This document shows positions 33,516-46,787 of a stretch of 64,000 nucleotides of DNA, piece by piece. The notes under the pieces were generated by a model that had not been told where the DNA came from, ran no database searches, and saw only the letters and a program-made list of their open reading frames with translations. Numbering within the stretch: position 1 is the stretch's first letter; every line of letters starts with the position of its first letter. The position numbers and the translations under genes were made by a program. The stretch lies in assembly GCA_003991915.1 (NCBI GenBank), contig RQTK01000021.1, positions 649,929-713,928 on the forward strand, read 5' to 3'. Source of the DNA: Elysia chlorotica. Taxonomy: Eukaryota; Mollusca; Gastropoda; Plakobranchidae.

Positions 33516-36500
33516 ATGACAAACACCACCAATAACACTGCGAGCAAAGCAGAATGGGATAGGCTCGGAGTCAAGACATGCGACAAGTGCAATTTGAAGA
33601 CTTCAGATTTGGGTCTTTTTCAAGCTCATATTTGTCGTAAAAAAACCTCAGTCGTTAGTTACAATTTAGCGAAGAGCCTGTTTTGCTGTTCGTTGTGTCG
33701 GGTTGAACTGGCAGAAGGTGCTTTTGAAGAGCATCTGGAGTTGCACCTAGTTTCAAAACCATATTCCTGCTATTATTGCCACGAACCCTTTGGGACACGG
33801 GAAGATGTGTATCTACACGTGAAAAGCCATGTTTATGGAGCCACTTGGCAGATTGGTGCCGAGACCTGTATATTGCGGGTTTCTAAATGGTGATTTTTTT
33901 AATACTAGCTGCGTTTCTTGTTTCCTTTTACAAAAAAGTCTGGGTGCTTACGGTTTAAACACGGGTATGGTAAACCTCGTCTTCGAGCCCCGTAAAAATT
34001 CCGTGGAGTGGGTGCCTGCAGACTCAATGTTTCCTAACGAGGTTTTGGGGTCAATCCTTCTATACCGTACTCTGGGGCTTCTGAACAATCACGGATTGCT
34101 TCTTCAAGTTCTACAGTGATGTCTCCATTCATACCTTTTCAACCTCAGTACCTAATAAGACCTGGTATCTATCACGGTTTAACACATTTTGAACAAACCA
34201 CTGGCGATAATCACAATCCTATGCACCAGGTGCAACCACTGACTAGTTCCCAAACTCATGAAACAAGTTTGATTCAACAGTGCAATATCTCTCAACCCAG
34301 TGCTTCCTTAGATGCCTGCAGTGAAGAACTCAAAGACCAAACCGAGATCCCTATAGAGATACCAAAAATTAATCCAGACCTATATTTAGAGACGGAGATA
34401 AAAAAAGAAGAGGGGTCCTCACTGGAGAGGGCAGTGCAAGGACATTTCAAACCTTACAGTGATCATGAACATTTTTTGGTTCTTATGAGAGGTAGTTTTT
34501 ATTGCTTAAATTGTCGACAAAAGTGGCTTCATAGTCATACATTGGATTTTATTAAACATATATGGCTTTATCACTTGCATGAGGACTATAGTTTAGCTTC
34601 TTCTAATGCAAAATTTTCACTGGATTCAGACGAGCTACAGTCAATTTTAAGAATATTGCAAGAAAGAACAAGTGATTTGGAGTTAAGCAATCGGATTTCT
34701 AATTACATATGTAAACAAGAAAAAATATCTAATGACTGTGTCAATCCAGAGCTTCCAGCTGATCAAAAAAGTAGGCCTATGTGTCACCAAACCCAAATTA
34801 CAAATAACGAAAAGGATAATTCAAGGGCCTGCCTGCAAGATATGGAAATAAACATAGACCCTACGGCCCAAGGACTTTCTTCACCCGTGCTTAAGGGCAA
34901 AAAAGACTTGCAAACAATTAGTAGCAATTTTGGTGCAGTCGAAAAAGAGAAGGAAAACGAGTCTACTGTTTTGGAAAGTTTTTCTGCTGGGTTTCACAAG
35001 CCAAATACACCCACACCAAACAGTAATTGCCTTGATTTCTACCATGCAGGAAAAATTGGTCCTGCTCAGGATATATTGCCAGACAAAGCTCAGGAATCCG
35101 GGGTATCCCCAAGCGAAAAGGCAGGACAATGTTTATCTGAGGAGTCAGATTTGCAAAAATCCGAAGACCTAGCGACATGTGAAGACTATTCTCGTCAAAA
35201 TGCTCATAATCAATTGAACTCAAAAGGAAACGCACAACAAAATTATAGACATTTACTGTCATCATTCTACCAATGCGGATTCTTTGATTGTGTCTTTAGT
35301 AGCCATTTGCCTGTTGATCTCTTAATTCACAATGAAAATGATCATCCTTTGGAGAGTGAAATCCCTTGTGTTTACTGTGGTAAAATTCACAAGACTGTCA
35401 GCGGTCTCCTTGAACATCTGGATTCTCACGTTGGACAGAATGGTTTAAAGGTTATGCATTCTTGTTCTCTTGTTTGCGATTCGAAAGCTGTATGTGTTGT
35501 GGACCATAGGAATAGGAAGAAAATCTTTGATCTTTTAAAAACAGTTGCAGAGAAGAAAAAAGTGACTTTACAAGGACAGGTCGATGTTATACAATATAGG
35601 TGCAATTCATGTTGTTCAGATTTTCTCAGCTTGGAAGATTTGCGGCTGCATTTAAATAAATCTATGTTAAAAGTGGTCGCGTGCAAATATTGTCGCGGGC
35701 AATTTCTTGACACAGAATCCTGGCATGAACACATGTCAAAAGATCACCAATGTGAGGTTAGGCAATACAGAATCAATGAGAAGCTGCTCTGCAAGGATAG
35801 AAAGCAAAACGCATCGACATACCAAACACTCCTTTCTCAAAGAAAAGCATTTAGGACTAGACTGCACCAGCCACAAAGTGAAAAATGTGATACTAAGCAA
35901 TCCGGTAATCATTTTGCAGAGAACAAAGATTGTACTAATCATTTTGCAGAGAACAAAGACACTGTAATGACCATTGAAAGGGAGGAGTTAAGCGTGCCTA
36001 TTTACTTCAAATGTTCAATGTGCCCATTAGAAAAATTTTCATCATACTTTTTGGCTAAAAAGCATAAAACTACTCATTCTGACAATGGAGCAACCATTCG
36101 ACGCTTTAGTAACTCTCACTTCGATCCTTCTAAACAATACAAGTGTAATTATTGTGCTTACGTTTGTACCGGTACTAAGTCTCACATGTTAAGACACCTT
36201 CGTTCAGATCACAAATTCTTTGTGTGTGGGCATTGCGGTAATGATTATGCCAATATACGCTTTCTAAGAAACCATCTAAAATATGGACACCCAGGAGAAG
36301 ATGTGAACATTGTCGAACGTTATCCCCGTTTGCGCAATGCCTTTAACATCCTTGCCGTTATTAAATTTGATGCTGAAATCATTGGGGAAAAGACTGAGAG
36401 GGGTGAACTAAACAAGAAACAAGTTTGTTCAAGGAAGCGACATTGTGAAACTGAAATGACAGACCAATTTAGTGTTAAACGTAAACTGTATGGCTATGAC

Positions 36501-39500
36501 AATGTAGGTGCCGCATCTGATTTCCACGATGATGAAGTGACACTGACACCAGAAAGTGAAATGGATGTTAGAGTTGACAAGCAATGTGACCACATTTCAT
36601 CAAATAATTCAGATGCAGATTCTGACTTCGCATCTGATGTTCCCAACGATTTGCAAGAAGTTCAGAATAGAGTACGCATTGTGAAGATAACAAGAGTTCG
36701 CTCTTTATGTTCTCCAGGCTCAAATAAACCTCTGGAAATTCGTGTTGCCCCTTACATTTTTAAATTGTTTGGGGACGCGGGCGATCAGATATATGGTGAA
36801 TCGTCGAAAATTTCTACACCAAAGTGTCATATGACAGCAAACAAGCTTGTGGAGAATTTTTCTTCAGAATTAAAAGGTCAGCGGTTAAAAGTTTCAGCAA
36901 CTCATGGTGGTAGACCGACTGTGGAAAAACAGATCTCCAAAGAGGATTCTCCGCCTGATGACAAGGCAATGAAAACATCTGATTTTCCATTTCAATGTAA
37001 CAACTGCAAAGTATGTATGAAGTCTATCCAATACGTGTTAGACCATTCACGATGGTTACACCCAAGTGATCAAAACAACATACTCGTGTACGACAGAAGA
37101 TCACACGTGACATTTACCAAGGACGGCCTGGTAAAGGGATCAAGAATGGACGCTGACTTACCAAAGCAAAGACATCTCTGTAAAATTTGTAGCTTCTGCA
37201 GCACTTCCAGGTATGTACTTTTGTTCACCATAATTTTCTGTTACTGTGAAATGTGTACTGTTAGTGTTACGCGTTAAGCATGGAGTTGTCTATCTGTTAA
37301 CCGTTGCGATGTTGCAAGTTAAAAGTAAACTTTTAAACCGTGTTTGCATTAGTATGTGTGTGGTCTTATTGCGTTAACTAATGAAGTAATGTTAAAGGTT
37401 TACATGTATGTATTACAATGAAGGTGTGGTATTTTGTATGGTTGCAGTGATGATCACTAAAGTGTTCTGCTGTTCTTTTCCACGGACCATTTTTGTACTG
37501 TATTAAGTTGTGCGTATGTATCAAATCAATACACATGTACATGTATGATCTTATTGATTATCGGCCTTGTGGACAGTGCTTTAAATTATTCGCTTTCTTC
37601 AGATGTTTTTTTTTTAACTCTTGTTTCACGCAGGATTGATGTTTGCGACCATGCCAAGACCAAACATTCCGATAAAGACGGGGACAAATGTGTTCTCACC
37701 CTGCATGGTTTAGAAACCTCACCATCGAAATCTGAGGGAGATTTCGAAAGTAAAGCATCATCATCAGGCATACCCTTACCTAGTGTGGTTGTAAGTGAGG
37801 AACTACAGAGGAAAGAAAAAAATGGTAAGTGTGGCCAACATCATTGATTTGAATAAGAAAAATTAAGATATACATGTACACAACAACTGCAATGTATGCC
37901 ATTGATAAACATTACGATACGGGTTTCGTCATATGTAGCATTCTAATTTTAAAATGAATGCATGTCTCATAGCATTAGCAAGGACTGTGACATTGTTAGT
38001 ACATTTGCTACTTCCATAGTACCTGTGTCACGCTGGGTATTTACAGTCTACAAGACAAGTTACAAACAGTTGAATGGTTGAGATGTGGTCATTGTAGGGT
38101 ACTGATAAATTTTTACTCGTCTACTAGTACTACATTATGTAAATTTGCATAGAGAAGCACTGTTTTAAATCATAACAGAAGCGATCAAGTGAGCCAAATG
38201 GGTTGAGACAAGTAAATTTAAAAATCCCTATAAGTATAAAATTGTATAGGACTGTGTGTTCATTTGTATACAGTATAAATGTGTTGTTGTATTCCCTACA
38301 TTTTCTAGTATTGCTTTTTGTTGCAATAGTTTGCAATCTCTAATTGTACATATAATATATACATGTACAGAAACCTCATTATCCGAATTGCTTGGGAATA
38401 AACTTTAACTTCGAAATAAGAGAATTTGACCTACAGAATGAAACATACCTGAACTACAGAAGTGCTAATTTTATTAGTACTACTACTAGTAGACAGCTCT
38501 TTACCTTTTTGTTTGTTTGTTGAAAAACTGCATTTTCGATAGTTTTCTAATGTTTACTTTCTATAGCAACCTTTTCCCAATCACATTTCTTCGAAAGGCA
38601 TGGCTAAGGCAGCAATGAGCATTGAAATTTGAATTCTGCTTGACAGGAAGTACTTTTGCAATGTCTGTTGGTAGTGTGACCTTCGAATTAAGAGAATAAC
38701 TTCAATAAGACCAGAAACACTTCGAATTGTGGGTTTGAATCTAATTCTAATACACTAAGTAATAGAAAAAAACAGAGAGAAAAAAAACTATCAAATTTTG
38801 GTTTATGAGAAATTTGAATTATCAGACTTCGTTTTGTGAGGATACTAGATACCACTGTACATACTAAAGGGCGGCCATACCTTAATTTCAGTTTTAAAGA
38901 GTTATTGCTTATTTTTTTACCTTCCATTTTCTTTTTCTTTAGGGTTAGATCTAGTCAAGCGGCGTTTAGAGGATTTGACTCCACAAAAACCTGCACCGCC
39001 CACCAGCTTAAAGTTTAGATGTCACCTTTGTCCGGAGAAGTTGTGCAACGAGTTTTACTTCAAGCTTCACTTGGCCAGACACGAGGGCTTCACTTGCACA
39101 TCAGTATTATCCTCCTTAAAAGGTTTGCTTCTATGCTCTGTCTGTGGCTATATTGCTGGCAGTAATAATGATTTAGCACAGCACACGGATAAGCATCTTA
39201 CAGAGAGACGCTATGCATGTTCTCTTTGTGATACGGATGGTCACAAGAAAACTAGTGTACAGATACACATAAGGAAATATCATAATGGTGCCCAAGGTGC
39301 TCAAGTGATAGACAGAGAGGCAAGAGGCTTTGTGGAGGTTAGACCAAAGATTGTGGACATTGATCCAAGTTTGAAAGTGATGGACATTTTTAAAATACCA
39401 ATGAGACATTTGAATAAGAGACTACGTCAGAGTGGAGTGAAAAGTTTATTGATAGACAGTTCAGCAGATATAAACTTTACAAATTACAAACATTTCTTTA

Positions 39501-39517
39501 ACATCAACTATATTTGA
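33516..39517 (+). CDS. large C2H2 zinc-finger protein (multi-exon)
   Basis: Supported exons: 33,485-33,889 (acceptor TTTTTAATCAACAG; ATG at 33,516 after 31 nt of 5' UTR), one from 33,939, one ending 37,210 (donor GTATGT), 37,634-37,824 (acceptor TTTCACGCAG, donor GTAAGT), and 38,943-39,517 (acceptor TTTCTTTTTCTTTAG). The last three junctions keep phase exactly, and the 37,210/37,634 join falls inside a finger (CKIC...H...H). Two short gaps (33,890-33,938 and somewhere in 34,029-34,116) must be mini-introns or frameshifts. The product is about 1,450 residues. Fingers start near residues 21, 60, 80, 296, 557, 586, 663, 690, 800, 844, 872, 1129, 1190, 1288, 1327 and 1355; many are C-x2-C...H-x3-5-H, with a few irregular. 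Low-complexity acidic spacers separate clusters. It is probably a nuclear nucleic-acid-binding regulator. The fingers lack TGEKP linkers, so it is not a KRAB-type array. No orthologue was recognised. Confidence 0.85.
35907..35966 (+). repeat. 30 bp in-frame tandem duplication in the zinc-finger gene
   Basis: The peptide NHFAENKD occurs twice at a 10-residue step in a linker between fingers. The nucleotide copies are almost identical, so the duplication is recent. Confidence 0.9.
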
Positions 39518-39656
39518 AGGAATATTGTACTGGTACACTAAGGGGTGGAACAAGGATTGGAGAAAAACAACAACCCAACTCTGAACTTTTCCATACTAAG
39601 CGTTCACCTAGATAGAGACTACCCGGTTTCCTGGAATGGTCTAGATCTAACTTAAG

Positions 39657-39662
39657 AATAAA
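39657..39662 (+). terminator. candidate poly(A) signal of the zinc-finger gene
   Basis: AATAAA lies 140 bases after the stop codon. No better signal lies closer. Confidence 0.55.
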
Positions 39663-40056
39663 ATACATATTTTCAGATAAGCCTCACATTTGGTAATGGA
39701 CCTACTCTTTAGAAAATAGTGGATGTCTATTTCATTTGTCTTCAGAGCCTTTTCCTTCAAAGCTTTGGAAGGCCAGACTTTTCAGATCCTTTAAACAAAC
39801 GGAAATCCGGAACAAACCGGAACCTGTTCCACTCCTGTACACTGTTTGCTGCCATACAATGATACATGTTTTGTATAGATGATGCATTGCCTACACGCCT
39901 TCTTGTGCTCTCTGAATCATGCTTCAATTGGTGTGTACAGTTTAGTATAAGTCATGGGCCTACATGTACTTCCATATGCATAACAATTTTAGCATACGGT
40001 ACCGGTAATATTTTTTTTTTTCGATTTTTACCTCTTTTGCAATGGTTTTGCAGTAC
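39663..40056. other. no gene recognised
   Basis: Downstream of the zinc-finger gene. No coding signal. Confidence 0.5.
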
Positions 40057-40701
40057 TCATTTTTGTAAAGGAAATGTTTAGAATCAGGAAGCCCTCCTCC
40101 CTTAATTAATCTCTGATTGCAAAACATTTTTGTACTGTGCAGTGTAAATTGTGTGTGGTTTATACTGTTAATTTAGATGTGTGTTTTTTTTAACGCTGTA
40201 CTGTGATAAGATTTGTTCATGTATCGGTATTACCGGTATCCTACTAATAACAATAACATGACTGATTAAAGCTATTGCAAACAATGTAGAGCTCTATGTT
40301 GCCAATCTGATAGGAAAAGTAAACTTGTATAAGTTATAACCAATTCATTGTGTCTGTTCTTTCTTACTTTTTTCTTAATTATTTTATTTCTTGATCATTT
40401 TGGCAGCATCTAATTTTGAGCTAACCTGCGTTCAGATCGTGATATATGTACCAGTAGTACCACATTGTATAGAGCCGCTGTATACGTTGTTGTTGTTTTT
40501 TAACCATAGTAACTTACAAATGTACAACTGTATCAGTATGTACGACTACTAACCTAAGTGCTTCGACTCTCACATAAAGTACAGCACATACAAACTTAAT
40601 TTACGGAACACAAGTTGGTGGATTGATTGCAACAAAAGTATACATGTATGAATCATGAATCATTGAACGAATCAGTTTCTTTTTGCCATACAATATACAT
40701 T
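40057..40701 (+). repeat. segmental duplication D1, copy 1
   Basis: 40,057-40,388 matches 41,743-42,069, and 40,398-40,701 matches 42,283-42,588, both at high identity and in the same order. The second copy has about 213 bp inserted between the two blocks. The segment has no coding content. Confidence 0.92.
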
Positions 40702-41189
40702 TACAATGTAGGAACATTGTGTGTAGCCTACGTATGCTTGCAGTGGACAAGATAGATCTTGAAAAGATCATTTTTAAGTATATAACGCAAGACGAAAAAC
40801 TATTTACAATGAACTTATTACTAATTAGTATTGTATTAAGATTTTTTTTCCATTTACATTTCTGGCCTGCCACTTCCGGTGGTATTTAACAACCTGCCTC
40901 TTTTTTTTTTTTAAGCTTCTTACACCCTATTTCTTTGTCAGTCATTTTAACCCAGGGTTTGAGCCGAGTGAAAGGTTGCCTCCTACGTACAGCCAAGTTT
41001 AAAAAAATGATGAAATTAATGTTCAGCGACCTCAGATATAGGCTTTATTGTGGATGGGCCCCAAGTCTGATGTCTAGCAAATTTATATGCTTCCACAAAA
41101 GAGACACAGCGGAGAGACCTGAACTAGCTAAGCTAGTGCCTTTGATTTTATGGGATCTCTTCCTCTTACAGTTAGTGGTAATACAACAT

Positions 41190-41725
41190 ATGTACATGTA
41201 TTGTGTCGGTCGGTATTTTGTAACGAACTAGCTCAAGTGGTAGAGCGTTAGTCTCCAGAACGGAAGATCCGCGGTTCGAAAACTTCGATTTCGTCCCCTG
41301 GTCGGGATATGAAGAGAAATCATTAAAAAAAACCGGGAACATTTTTCTGGGTACAAAACTGTTAACACTAACAGTACACCCTAAAAAATGCCCCCCTCCA
41401 CCCCCAACCCGTGCCTGCCTGTTTAATGACCCTAATGCGTCTCTAGTCCTTGAATGAATCGAAAACGGGGAAATTACAGTAAAGGATATTACTTTATTAA
41501 TATTAGTATTAAGAAACTATTATGAGATGTAGACCAGGGTTATCCACGACAGCTGGTTCAGAATTGTCACCTCCATCTCCATCTTTACGGTTTAACTTTA
41601 ACTGTTTAAGATGAGTGTTTGGTTGGAACATTCTGTATTTTGACCGCTTTTTTTTTTTAGTTTATGCACCTTTGAATTAGATATGTGGGTACATTAATAC
41701 TACATGTAGCTTCACTTTGTCCATT
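41190..41725 (+). repeat. segmental duplication D2, copy 1 (includes a SINE head)
   Basis: It matches 43,858-44,495 in order: TGTGTCGGTCGGTA, the tRNA-like head TAGCTCAAGTGGTAGAGCG with B box GGTTCGAAAAC (41,230-41,282), AACATTTTTCTGGGTACAAA and GAGTGTTTGGTTGGAACATT. Copy 2 is longer because it retains the rest of the SINE. Confidence 0.88.
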
Positions 41726-41742
41726 GTGTGATGACAGTTTGG

Positions 41743-42588
41743 TCATTTTTGTAAAGGAAATGTTTAGAATCAGGAAGCCCTCCTCCCTTAATTAATCTCT
41801 GATTGCAAAACATTTTTGTACTGTGCAGTGTAAATTGTGTGTGGTTTATACTGTTATGTTAATTTAGCTGTGTTTTTTTTAACGCTGTACTGTGATAAGA
41901 TTTGTTCATGTATCGGTATTACCGGTATCCTACTAATAACATGACTGATTATAGCTATTATAAACAATGTAGCTATGTTGCCAATCTGATAGGAAAAGTA
42001 AACTTATATAAGTTATAACCAATTCATTTTGTGTCTGTTCTTTCTTACTTTTTTCTTAATTATTTTATCTTACAAATGTATAACTTTATCAGTATCTAAT
42101 ATTACAAACCTAAGTGCTTCGTACTATTTCTTAAAGTATACGGTTGTACATTTGTAAGTTACTATGGTTTAAAAATCCTAGAGTGTCAGGAGTTAAGGGC
42201 CGAAACACTTGCTATTAGGGGGGTTTCTTCTCTGAAGACTCTCTGTTATCTAGCTCCCCCATGAGTTTCTACACACACACTCCTTTTGGCAGCATTTAAT
42301 GTTTGAGCGAACCTGCGTTAAGATCATGATATATGTACCAGTAGTACCACATTGTATAGAGCCGCTGTATACGTTGTTGTTGTTTTTTAACCATAGTAAC
42401 TTACAAATGTACAACTGTATCAGTATGTACGACTACTAACCTAAGTGCTTCGACTCTCACATAAAGTACAGCACATACAAACTTAATTTACGGAACACAA
42501 GTTGGTGGATTGATTGCAACAAAAGTATACATGTATGAATCATGAATCATTGAACGAATCAGTTTCTTGTTGCCATACAATATACATC
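41743..42588 (+). repeat. segmental duplication D1, copy 2
   Basis: The two blocks of copy 1 are split by an insert (42,070-42,282). The insert contains both a direct diverged piece of the neighbouring block and an inverted piece (GTACATTTGTAAGTTACTAT), so part of it can fold back. Confidence 0.9.
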
Positions 42589-43111
42589 ATAATAATAACA
42601 TGTGATTTTATTTTCGGAAAAGAAGACTGTTAAAAGTGTTATACGCCATGACTCTTTAAAAAAAATGCTCAATACATACTATACGTATACATGTACTAAA
42701 TTTGTTGACATAGCTAAAAATAAAACATTGGAAATGTGTCAAATTGTTGTCTCGGTTTGTACTAACCGTTTTCAATACCGACGTATGTAAATGGGCAATA
42801 ATTAGATTATATTTGAATAATATCTTGTCCGATTTTTAAATACAGTAATGAAAACAAAGGGGGTTTCAACTACATGTAATTAGATAACAGGTTATCTAGT
42901 CTAACCCACCCACCACCCTTGATTTCATTATTTGGATATAACCTGTTTTCTAATTGGTACCAACTTCTCTTGTAAATAATTATTTCGAATGGCTTATTTT
43001 AAATTTTAGTTGAAAAAAATAGTAGGCCTACAATGTAGGAACATTTTGTATAGCCTACGTATCTATGCCTTTGATTTTATGGGATCTCTTCCTCTTAGTT
43101 ACATGACTTAC
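42589..43111. other. no gene; short duplicated pieces
   Basis: Contains pieces (43,028-43,098) related to 40,703-40,735 and 41,143-41,170 (CTTTGATTTTATGGGATCTC). No coding signal. Confidence 0.5.
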
Positions 43112-43325
43112 AACATGTATGTCACAATGTGGGTGATCGCTCCCGTCAAGTACGACCCACACTGTAACAAGGGTTGGGTCTGTAATGAATGAGACGGTCA
43201 CAAAGATACATGTACCAAATCAACACAGTTTTTCCGATTATAAATGAAAATAAGTTTATCTCTGAATATAGCAGATCTTCAGCATTGATATTTCTGCGTG
43301 AGCAGTGAAAAGTTATTTTAAGAGT
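43112..43325 (+). repeat. dispersed repeat family A, copy 3
   Basis: It is similar to 21,392-21,590 from TATGTCACAATGTGGGTGA to AAAAGTTATTTTA. It is uninterrupted at the point where copy 2 meets the DNA transposon. Confidence 0.8.
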
Positions 43326-43857
43326 TTAAGTAAAGAGTGATTATACGATTACAGAGATATTACAAAGATAATAAAATCGTAAGGGTGGTCAGTTGTCTGT
43401 CTGTTTGGTGAAAGTCAGTTACATCGAAATAGTAGAACAAAAACCACTGACAAGCGTACACACAGCGTCGTTATATGGACATTAGCTGCTTCAACATTCA
43501 CGTATAACTAAAAGGACTTCCTGAAAATCAACAATTACCCTGTTATTAGGCAATCCTGACACTTTACAACCGCATCCCGACACGTAGGTGCATGTTGACT
43601 AGAGTTCACTAACAGATAAAATCACTATTTCCAACCAACGTGCCAGACACCCCCATAAAATTAAGACCATCTGACCAGTAATGCCAACGTCTATATGCTA
43701 CTGCGTCCCCACGATCTTCCAAATCTACCGGATACTATCTGCAGGGCGTCTCGACTTCGGCTGAGATTCCGCCCATGCCAATTTAGCCTACTAGTAAACA
43801 CTTGGCTATGTGCATCTACTCCCACGCTGGTAAAACATGGCATTTTGTTACAATGTA

Positions 43858-44495
43858 CATATGTACAACGTATTGTGTCGGTCGGTACATGTATTGTGGA
43901 ACGAACTAGCTCAAGTGGTAGATACTTAGTCTCCAGAACGGAAGATCCGCGTTTTGTTTTCGTCTCCTGTAACTGGTTGGGTCAGTGATAATGAGACTGG
44001 AGTTCAGGTCTACCGCTGTCTCTTTTGTTGCAGCATATAAGAATGCCAGACGTCAGACTTGGAGGCCAATCACCGTATAACCTAGGAGACGTTAAAACCC
44101 GAGAGACTCAGAGAGGGAGAGAACTCTCGGCTACAGAGACGGGGCTCGAAGTGGACCAGGAAATGGGGGAAAAGTTGGGATATGAAAAGAAACCATTAAA
44201 AAAAAAAAACCGTGAACATTTTTCTGGGTACAAAACTGTTACCACTATCACTACAGTACACCCAAGTCCTTAAAAAAAACTAGATCTAGTATTAATTAAG
44301 AAACTATTATGAGACGTAGACCAGGGTTGTCCTCGACAGCTGGTTCAGAATTGTCACCTCCGTCTTTACGGTTTAACTTTAAGATGAGTGTTTGGTTTGA
44401 ACATTCTGTGTTTTGACCGCTTTTTTTTAGTTTATGCGCATTAGAATTAGATACATTGTACATGTATGTAGGTACATTACTACTACGGTACATGT
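43858..44495 (+). repeat. segmental duplication D2, copy 2, with a longer SINE
   Basis: The tRNA-like head (43,905-43,955) is followed by the shared core ACTGGTTGGGTCAGTGATAA and the 3' part CAGACGTCAGACTTGG and CCTAGGAGACGTTAAAACCC. Its B box has decayed. The flanks match D2 copy 1. Confidence 0.85.
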
Positions 44496-44507
44496 AGCTT
44501 CAAAAAG

Positions 44508-44830
44508 TTTTTTTTTTCCGACTATTTTCTCCTCAAGGGGATGATAAATTAATATCGTACGAGGTACAGGTGCAAAATTTACATTCACATTCTGTATTTT
44601 GCCGCTTTTTTTTTTACTTTATGCACCTTAGAATTAGATATGTTGGTATTACATGTAGTACTACATAAAATTATGTATACTAGCTTCAAAAGAAAAAGCA
44701 AATGTTTTTGTTTTGTGCTTTTTTCGTTTTTCGACTCCTTATTTTCTCCTCAAGGGGATGATAAATTAATATCGTACGACTACGAGGTACAGGTGCGAAA
44801 TTTAAATTTCCAGCGCCAAAAGTTGCTTGA
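44508..44830 (+). repeat. local ~225 bp direct duplication
   Basis: CGACT-ATTTTCTCCTCAAGGG, GATGATAAATTAATATCGTA and GAGGTACAGGTGC occur at 44,518-44,580 and again at 44,731-44,800. The T-run/TTTATGCACCTTAGAATTAG block also repeats here and in D2. Confidence 0.8.
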
Positions 44831-45411
44831 AAAAAAATAAACGTTTTGGTTCAGTGATTTTGTATCATTTGGCATGACCCAGGGAGCTAGATAATAGATT
44901 AGATCTATTCATCTAGTTCATGCGGTAGGCCTCACACCCCAGGACCAATGAACAGAAGTTTGCGAAATTTTTAAAATTTAAACCGCAGATTGTAGGCTAC
45001 GCAATATAGACTACCTCGCCTCCGTCTTGGTCTTTTCAGGACACGTGGTGGACGTAATGTTACATTACATGTAGCCTAATTAAATTTTGCAATAACTGAC
45101 TGGACCGAGAGAGGATTTACATTTGAGTACCAGTAGTAACTTGTAAAAAACAAGTTAACACTAATTTAAATCTCGTAAAGCCTTTTTGGTGGTTGATAGT
45201 CTCATCATATGACGCCAAGCGCTGTCAAAAGTTCTACATCCTTATGCATAGATCTTTATTAATATTATTTATAGCGTTAAAATTAAATGTCTACACCTTG
45301 TACACGAGAGGGGAGGGGGGGGGGGTATATCAGTTTGTCCATGCGAATAGTTATAGGTCATAGAAATCAACATTAAAATATATAATTCTGTCGTCCCTGA
45401 CTATTCATAGA
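44831..45411. other. no gene recognised
   Basis: AT-rich sequence with a short G run near 45,314. Confidence 0.5.
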
Positions 45412-46500
45412 ATGCAGCTGAGATGGAGTGACCAGGCATGCGCAGAACCATTGTCCTCAGTTTATTGTAACTCACTGAATTTACGTGCTGTAACCTCAAG
45501 TTTATACTTAAGTGTTGTTAGAGGTGAATTTTGTGTTTCTCTCTGTTTTTATTATAAAATTCAATTTATTAAAGATGGCGTCCTCAAACAAGTCCTCGGA
45601 CCTGAACAAAGAAAAGGCTGCGCCCATTCTTTCGAGTCGGGACCAATCACAGCCTGGGTGTTTAAAACCTTCACCCTCTCTTCCCCACCTCCGGGCCCTC
45701 CATGTCTTCACCGTTTATTGGCACCACAGGGACCCGTTAGAAGACTCGTGTACCCCAAACAAAGGCGCATCTCGCGGCAAGCACCGGCATGGCACAAAAC
45801 GCAATTGAAAGGGGTCTGTAACAGGTAAGGTGGGGGTTGAGAAACCCGCACTCGCCCAGAATGACTGCACCTCGCCTGCTCGCAGTGACGAGGTCATGAA
45901 AAATATTCAAACGCAACTAGACTCTCTCTAAAATTAGCCCCTATGGAGTATGACCGCTTCGGTCGACGCGGACAATCAGGAACCGGACCGCGATCTGGGT
46001 GAGGCGGGGCCCAGGATCTCAGACGAGTCAGAGACTGCAGAGTGCACTACGGCGGAGAACAATGACACACTAAGTTATGTATTTCAATTTTTTAACTGGC
46101 TCGAGTGCCCCTCTGGAGATTACATCGCATCTGGAGTGGAAAAGGTTTCTGTTAGTGTTAGCTGAGGGTCTAACCAAGGACAACTTAAAATACGGTACCC
46201 TCCAGGATAATTTATATTATTATAAGGCCGCCCGCCAACTGCAGTAGGATTTCAGTCCTGCAGTGCAACTCCGAAAATTTTAAACACACGAGCCAGGCGG
46301 CAAAAACAAGGGATAGTGCACTTCAGACTATCCGAAAGGGACTCACTAGAGTCCTCGCCTTTGACGGTTTGTCGGCGACAATCTCCCCAGAGACAACCAA
46401 CCAAATTAAATAACTGGCAGACGCTACCGTATCGCTCTGCTCGCGCACAGCTCACATGCGCTGGACTTGCACCTGCGCCATGCATTCAGGGGAGAACTGA
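45412..46500 (+). pseudogene. DIRS-type gag-like region, frameshifted
   Basis: This GC-richer stretch carries protein-like sequence spread over several frames: an ATG at 45,575 (MASSNKSSDLNKEKAAP), then PARSDEVMKNIQTQLDSL, then DRDLGEAGPRISDESE near 46,000. Several stops and shifts interrupt it. Assignment to gag rests mainly on its place directly upstream of a DIRS-type reverse transcriptase and on its charged, low-complexity character. Confidence 0.45.
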
Positions 46501-46787
46501 AGGAGGAATAGATCTATTCCTCCCTATGCAGCGCGGCCCATCCGGTTGTGGGTTCGTTATTCGGACCTTATGTCCAGGATCGTGTCAAAGAATTATTATT
46601 AAGTTAGCGCGGCCGATTCGCCGGTTCCAACCATACAATAAAAACACCTGTCGCTTCCCCGTTTTTAGGCCAGCGCCAGCCGTGGAGAAAAAGGGAAGGG
46701 GGGAACAACACCGGGGGCCAGCAGAGTGCACCATCTCCCACCGCCCCTCCCCCGCCGTGGGTAGAACCAGCAAAAACAAACACCGAA

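Noticed and set aside
34881..35942. ORFs of 68-102 codons opposite the zinc-finger exon
   Set aside because: Shadows of the sense coding frame; no domains.
41230..41282. A functional tRNA gene (also at 1,200, 28,800, 32,970 and 43,905)
   Set aside because: A and B boxes are present, but acceptor and anticodon stems do not pair, and SINE cores follow most of them.
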